9,476 bases of DNA from an uncultured Caryophanales bacterium (GTDB lineage Bacteria > Bacillota_I > Bacilli_A > RFN20 > CAG-826): contig CAMJAG010000040.1 of NCBI GenBank assembly GCA_946403545.1, positions 1-9,476 of the forward strand, in the 5' to 3' direction. Shown piece by piece: positions 6,815 to 9,476 of the stretch. The position numbers and the translations under genes are program-made. Within the stretch, counting starts at the first letter, position 1, and every line of letters starts with the position of its first letter. The notes beneath the pieces were generated by a model. That model worked only from the letters and a program-made list of their open reading frames with translations, did no database searches and was not told the DNA's origin.

Positions 6815-7885
6815 TTATTTGATTCTCCTTTGAGATTTAACTTTTCTTACCTTAAAAATTATAAGCGCTAAGAAGTAATTTAAAAAGCAAACAATGAATG
6901 TTGCTATGAAATAGCTTAATGGAGACCATAAATGTAGTAAAAACACTAATAATGAGAAAATACCTACAGCAAAAGTGCCTTTAACTGCAAAAAATAGTCC
7001 TTCTATAAAACTTCTTCTACCAATTTGTTTAGTAGGGAAGAATAAGCTCATTAATCCAAAATATGTAAGGTATCCAAACCATTGAGCGATTGAGAACGTT
7101 ACAAATTCGTTATATGGAAAATACCAATATGTATTAAATAACCAATCAAATACTCCAAAAGCAGCAACACCAAATATAAAACCAATAAGTGGCACTAAAT
7201 CATATTGCCAAATAATAGTTTGAATTCTATATGTATCAAGTCCTGGAGAGAAGTGTGAATTAGAATTGTTATCTAGATAGATAGTCTCAATAGGAACTTG
7301 GATATTTCTATATCTTTTTAATTGAGATAAGCAAACAACATTCATCTCATATTCGTAGTGGTCTCCTCTGATAGTTAAAAGTTCGTTCATATAACTAATA
7401 GGGAATCCTCTTAAACCACATTGATCATCTTGTACGAAATCTTTAGTAATTACAGTTCTACATAATCTAGACATGAAATTACCATTTCTACTTCTTTTTG
7501 GTGTTTTTTCATCAAATTCTCTAATACCAAAAGTTAGTACGTTATGTTCATGTAGAATTTCATTAATTCTTAAAATATCTTTGATAGAATGTTGTCCATC
7601 TCCATCAACAGTAATAACAAATTTATGATCTTTGTTATTGATATTAGCATAGCTAAAACCTAATCTAAGAGCTTGTCCTTTACCTTTATTAGGGTATTGT
7701 TCAAGATAGATTACTTTATCTTTAACTTGATTAAAAATCTCATCATATTCTTTACCAGATCCATCATTAACTAAGATGATATCAAAACCTTCCTTATTTA
7801 ATGACTCCACTAGTGGAATTAATTCTTTTTCTGGTTCATATGATGGTATTAATATGTATGTTTCTTTGTTATTAATATTGCCCAT
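6815..7885 (-). CDS. GT2 glycosyltransferase fused to a GtrA-like membrane domain
   Basis: This is a 356-residue two-part protein. Residues about 1-220 form a GT2 (GT-A fold) transferase with ILIPSYEPE (11-19), VNDGSG (39-44), the DxD-type site VDGDGQH (93-99) and QCGLRGFP (155-162), as in dolichyl/undecaprenyl-phosphate sugar transferases. Residues about 225-345 form a GtrA-like domain of four hydrophobic helices, with a basic C-terminus (KVRKVKSQRRIK). Proteins of this build are thought to move a sugar onto a polyprenyl phosphate or pass such lipid-linked sugars across the membrane for envelope decoration; donor and acceptor are not predictable here. It is the first gene of the operon with degV, the hydrolase and the lipoprotein. 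Its TATAAT box is so close to the ATG that the leader would be about three bases, with no SD. Confidence 0.92.
   Translation of the reverse strand: MGNINNKETYILIPSYEPEKELIPLVESLNKEGFDIILVNDGSGKEYDEIFNQVKDKVIYLEQYPNKGKGQALRLGFSYANINNKDHKFVITVDGDGQHSIKDILRINEILHEHNVLTFGIREFDEKTPKRSRNGNFMSRLCRTVITKDFVQDDQCGLRGFPISYMNELLTIRGDHYEYEMNVVCLSQLKRYRNIQVPIETIYLDNNSNSHFSPGLDTYRIQTIIWQYDLVPLIGFIFGVAAFGVFDWLFNTYWYFPYNEFVTFSIAQWFGYLTYFGLMSLFFPTKQIGRRSFIEGLFFAVKGTFAVGIFSLLVFLLHLWSPLSYFIATFIVCFLNYFLALIIFKVRKVKSQRRIK
6825..6830 (-). promoter_or_regulatory. degV ribosome binding site within the GT2-GtrA 3' end
   Basis: AAGGAG on the minus strand lies 12 bases before the degV ATG and overlaps the last codons of the upstream gene. 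It is the only strong SD inside this operon. The operon's first gene and its last two lack one, so degV is probably translated more independently than its neighbours. Confidence 0.6.
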
Positions 7886-7894
7886 GTATATTCA

Positions 7895-7923
7895 ATTATA
7901 AATACTTTAGATTATTTAATCTA
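7895..7923 (-). promoter_or_regulatory. Promoter of the GT2-GtrA operon
   Basis: On the minus strand a perfect TATAAT (7895-7900) lies 17 bases from a weak -35, TAGATT (7918-7923). The predicted start is near 7888, only about three bases before the ATG at 7885. A better-looking TTGACC further upstream has no -10 at a proper distance. Confidence 0.5.
7908..7923. promoter_or_regulatory. 16-bp perfect palindrome over the GT2 operon -35/spacer
   Basis: TAGATTATTTAATCTA has perfect 7-base arms with a 2-base centre. It covers the -35 and half of the spacer of the GT2 operon promoter, a place where a bound repressor would block RNA polymerase. The regulator is unknown. Confidence 0.35.
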
Positions 7924-7978
7924 CTCTTATTGAATTAGGTCAAAAACATAGATAATTGTATCAATATCCAAAATATTG

Positions 7979-8006
7979 TTGTCATATCTAAAAAGAATAT
8001 GATAAT
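7979..8006 (+). promoter_or_regulatory. rpmE promoter
   Basis: TTGTCA (7979-7984, five of six to the -35 consensus) and GATAAT (8001-8006, five of six to the -10) are 16 bases apart. The predicted start is near 8013, giving a leader of about 54 bases. It diverges from the GT2 operon promoter. The 180-base gap between the two genes holds only these promoters, two palindromes and the rpmE leader. Confidence 0.6.
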
Positions 8007-8012
8007 ATCATA
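7998..8012. promoter_or_regulatory. 15-bp palindrome (7-1-7) over the rpmE -10 box
   Basis: TATGATAATATCATA is a perfect 7-1-7 dyad spanning the whole -10 of rpmE. The 7-1-7 geometry is that of Fur/PerR/Zur boxes, and some L31 paralogues are under Zur control, but the bases do not match a Firmicutes Zur box. AT-rich -10 regions easily give short dyads, so the assignment is weak. Confidence 0.3.
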
Positions 8013-8023
8013 AAGCAAACTTA

Positions 8024-8048
8024 CTTTGATCAACATTACAGATCAAGG
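8024..8048 (+). promoter_or_regulatory. Hairpin in the rpmE 5' leader, candidate L31 autoregulatory leader
   Basis: CTTTGATC (8024-8031) pairs with GATCAAGG (8041-8048) as eight pairs including one T-G wobble, around a 9-base loop. It ends three bases before the AAGGAG SD (8052-8057) of rpmE. Leaders through which L31 controls its own translation are known in several phyla, including Firmicutes; whether this one matches a known motif cannot be settled by eye. Confidence 0.45.
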
Positions 8049-8066
8049 CGGAAGGAGAAAAGCAAG

Positions 8067-8279
8067 ATGAAAAAGGACATTCACCCAAAATACCAAAGAT
8101 GCACAGTTACATGTATCTCCTGTGGTGCAACATTCGAAACAGGATCAACATTAAAAGAAATTAAAGTTGATACATGCGCTAACTGCCATCCATACTACAC
8201 TGGTAAACAAAGATTTGTTCAAACTGACGGACGTGTTGATAAATTCAACCGTAAGTACGGCTTAAACGAAAAGAAATAA
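8067..8279 (+). CDS. rpmE: 50S ribosomal protein L31, zinc-ribbon type
   Basis: This 70-residue protein is clearly bacterial L31 from MKKDIHPKY at the start, TCANCHPYYTGKQRF in the middle and the DKFNRKYGL end. It sits at the 50S central protuberance and bridges to the 30S head. Cys16, Cys19, Cys37 and Cys40 form the zinc site of the C+ form; Cys12 is an extra cysteine. Length is normal. The start is fixed by AAGGAG nine bases upstream (8052-8057) and by the conserved N-terminus. The gene is monocistronic, with its own promoter, a leader hairpin and a strong terminator, and is flanked by envelope genes on the opposite strand. Confidence 0.98.
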   Translation: MKKDIHPKYQRCTVTCISCGATFETGSTLKEIKVDTCANCHPYYTGKQRFVQTDGRVDKFNRKYGLNEKK

Positions 8280-8296
8280 GTTTAAAACAGTATTAT

Positions 8297-8324
8297 AAAA
8301 GCCTTGGTTCGTTCCAAGGCTTTT
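8297..8324. terminator. Bidirectional terminator shared by rpmE and the convergent lipoprotein
   Basis: GCCTTGG (8301-8307) pairs with CCAAGGC (8314-8320) around the loop TTCGTT. The flanking AAAA and TTTT (8297-8300, 8321-8324) extend the stem. On the plus strand TTTTT follows the GC stem; on the minus strand TTTTAT follows. The lipoprotein stop codon lies four bases beyond the structure. Confidence 0.92.
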
Positions 8325-8327
8325 TCA

Positions 8328-9290
8328 TTATCTATATTTTGTCATCTCAACTTGTTGAGTATACTCTTTTAAATTTGGATAAGTAATAGTGCAACCCTTA
8401 GTAGTTTTAATTGAACATTCAAATTCGGTATTTTCTATTTCTCTACCATCTTTGGTTGCGGAATAGTTTATTTTAGCGGAACCATTTCCGAAGAAGTATT
8501 TTTCAAAGTTTAATTTCAATTTTAATTTATATTTTGCAGAATCAAAATCCGCTTGTTTATGTTCTTCGTCTCCAGCAGTGATTGCATTTTGATTCCAAGA
8601 AGCATTATCAGATTCAATAGCGGATAGATTTCCTTCTCCACCTTTTGAATAGTAATTTAAGTCTAATTTACGCTCAATTTTTGTTAAATCTACATCCCTT
8701 GAAAGCGCAGCAACTTTAATCATATTATCTGAAAATCCTTTAGGGTCATTATAAACAAGCATGTCTGTTGGGTTATTATCAAGGTCATTTGCCTCTTCTT
8801 GAACATAACTTAATGCAGCTTGTTGATCCATTAGTGTTGCACGATAATACTTTCTAGGATTTGATTCATCAAAACCAGAAGTTTGATCGTTAGTAACTTC
8901 GTATACATAACCATCTTTGTAATAAATCCAGTTTTCTACAAAGTAGGTATCGGTACCTGAATCTTCACCTATGTGATATTTTTGATCGCCTTTTTGACGG
9001 ACAAACATATAGATTTTGTTGTAATCTACACAAGCATAGCTTTCAGTTTTATATTCGTTTTCATAACTACCTTTTAGTTCGCCTAAGTAGTAGTAATTGT
9101 CAGATTTTTCGTTTCTAATGTAATAAGATTTAGTAGTGAAATTTTTAGGGGAATTACTATTTACATATTGAACAATTGAACTAAAAATCTTCTCTCCTTC
9201 TTCTAAGGAAAGTTTTGCACCTAAGTCTTGGCACGCTACCAAAGATATAAGAGTAGATATTAATCCAACTAGTTTAATTCCCTTTTTCAT
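8328..9290 (-). CDS. Predicted lipoprotein of unknown function
   Basis: This 320-residue protein has a type II signal: MKKGIK, a hydrophobic core, then the lipobox LVAC with the lipidated cysteine at 20. The rest is polar, Tyr- and Asn-rich and mostly predicted beta strand (YYYLGELKGSYENEY; WIYYKDGYVYEV), ending in alternating strands that contain Cys292 and Cys300. A helical stretch with ATLMDQQAALSYVQEEAN lies in the middle (about 151-168). This recalls beta-sheet lipoproteins of the LolA/LppX type, but only in a general way, and I do not recognise a family. It is a single-gene unit with a good promoter and the weak SD AGGAAA before the ATG. It converges on rpmE and diverges from a gene starting at the right edge. 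Confidence 0.82.
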   Translation of the reverse strand: MKKGIKLVGLISTLISLVACQDLGAKLSLEEGEKIFSSIVQYVNSNSPKNFTTKSYYIRNEKSDNYYYLGELKGSYENEYKTESYACVDYNKIYMFVRQKGDQKYHIGEDSGTDTYFVENWIYYKDGYVYEVTNDQTSGFDESNPRKYYRATLMDQQAALSYVQEEANDLDNNPTDMLVYNDPKGFSDNMIKVAALSRDVDLTKIERKLDLNYYSKGGEGNLSAIESDNASWNQNAITAGDEEHKQADFDSAKYKLKLKLNFEKYFFGNGSAKINYSATKDGREIENTEFECSIKTTKGCTITYPNLKEYTQQVEMTKYR

Positions 9291-9312
9291 TTAATGTGAT
9301 TTCCTGTGCTTA

Positions 9313-9342
9313 ATTATATTTTTATAGTAAACGATAAATCAA
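9313..9342 (-). promoter_or_regulatory. Promoter of the right-hand lipoprotein gene
   Basis: On the minus strand TTGATT (9337-9342) and TATAAT (9313-9318) are 18 bases apart. Transcription would start near 9306, giving a 16-base leader that contains AGGAAA as a modest SD. It is one of the better full -35/-10 promoters in the window. Confidence 0.65.
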
Positions 9343-9352
9343 TAAAAATAGT

Positions 9353-9379
9353 AGAAATTAATAATATTTGTTAATTTCT
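9353..9379. repeat. AT-rich inverted repeat in the divergent intergenic region
   Basis: AGAAATTAA (9353-9361) and TTAATTTCT (9371-9379) are perfect 9-base arms. With inner pairs, including one T-G, the stem could reach 12 bp with a 3-base loop. It is not followed at once by a T-run, so it is a poor terminator. A shorter 12-bp dyad, TGATTTTAATCA, lies at 9382-9393. Both sit between divergent promoters and may be operators, or simply AT-rich chance. Confidence 0.35.
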
Positions 9380-9441
9380 TATGATTTTAATCACTTTTTT
9401 CTTATAAAGCAATTATGCTATCAATTTTATTAACTTTAAAC

Positions 9442-9476
9442 TATAATGTTTAACATCCAAGGAGGGCTCATTTGCC
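9442..9476 (+). promoter_or_regulatory. -10 box and strong SD of a gene beginning at or beyond the right edge
   Basis: TATAAT (9442-9447) is followed by AAGGAGGG (9459-9466), the strongest SD in the window. A TTG at 9472-9474 lies six bases after AGGAGG and could be the start codon; otherwise an ATG lies just outside. No -35 of quality is seen. Only a codon or so of the gene is in the window, so its product cannot be named. Confidence 0.5.

Noticed and set aside
6858..6863. TATAAT on the minus strand just upstream of degV as an internal promoter
   Set aside because: It lies in codons for Leu-Ile-Ile of the GtrA domain and has no acceptable -35 or TG extension.
3679..7822. Shared 15-mer CCACTAGTGGAATTA at 3679-3693 and 7808-7822, containing the palindrome CCACTAGTGG
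   Set aside because: In both glycosyltransferase genes, on opposite strands, it encodes the peptide Pro-Leu-Val-Glu with the same codons. It lies inside coding sequence and no further copies were noticed, so chance is the simplest reading.
3277..7918. The 8-mer ATTATTTA shared by the palindromes at 3272-3290 and 7908-7923
   Set aside because: The word is off-centre in one palindrome and centred in the other, and the arms differ. In DNA this AT-rich a shared 8-mer is expected by chance.
9381..9453. Tiny frames starting at ATG 9381 (8 codons) and ATG 9415 (12 codons)
   Set aside because: Neither has an SD or promoter at a proper distance, and the second overlaps the -10 box of the right-edge gene.
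1..9476. CRISPR arrays, insertion sequences, tRNA/rRNA genes or prophage
   Set aside because: I found no regularly spaced repeats, transposase or integrase genes, cloverleaf-like segments or phage genes.

Overview
The window is AT-rich, densely packed DNA from a low-GC Gram-positive bacterium, most likely a relative of the Mollicutes/Erysipelotrichia (an uncultured gut-type lineage or an Acholeplasma relative). The reasons are short intergenic gaps, short Gram-positive-type lipoprotein signals, several starts with no Shine-Dalgarno (SD) sequence, and a glycolipid-type GT4 glycosyltransferase. All ten genes that end in the window stop with TAA. Every Trp in the predicted proteins is TGG, so the standard bacterial code fits and TGA-as-Trp is not needed. 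The species assignment is inference.

Layout, left to right. (1) 4-2728, minus strand: a tldD-tldE(pmbA) pair, the two halves of a TldD/TldE metalloprotease, one base apart, with a promoter and SD ahead of tldD. (2) 2801-3238, minus: a short two-domain DtxR/MntR-family metal regulator with its own terminator. It diverges from (3) 3319-4377, plus: a GT4 glycosyltransferase, possibly adding a second sugar to glucosyl-diacylglycerol. A 19-bp palindrome lies between these two divergent genes. (4) 7885-4416, minus: a four-gene operon of GT2-GtrA membrane glycosyltransferase, DegV-family fatty-acid-binding protein, membrane-anchored alpha/beta hydrolase and small lipoprotein, with gaps of 2-7 bases. 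It ends at a hairpin shared with the convergent GT4 gene. (5) 8067-8279, plus: rpmE (ribosomal protein L31, zinc-ribbon type), with a leader hairpin just before its SD. (6) 9290-8328, minus: an unrecognised lipoprotein that converges on rpmE and shares its terminator. (7) 9291-9476: an intergenic region with a divergent promoter, inverted repeats and, at the right edge, a strong SD for a gene that lies almost wholly outside the window.

Functionally, most of the window is ordinary chromosome: proteolysis, a metal sensor, envelope or lipid glycosylation, fatty-acid binding and a ribosomal protein. The coherent theme is the cell envelope: two glycosyltransferases, a lipid carrier, a hydrolase and two lipoproteins. 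I see no mobile element, CRISPR array, tRNA, rRNA or phage gene, and no clearly new multi-gene system. The points most worth a second look are a Cys in place of the Ser nucleophile in the hydrolase, starts that appear leaderless or nearly so at three promoters, perfect palindromes placed on promoters, and the L31 leader hairpin.
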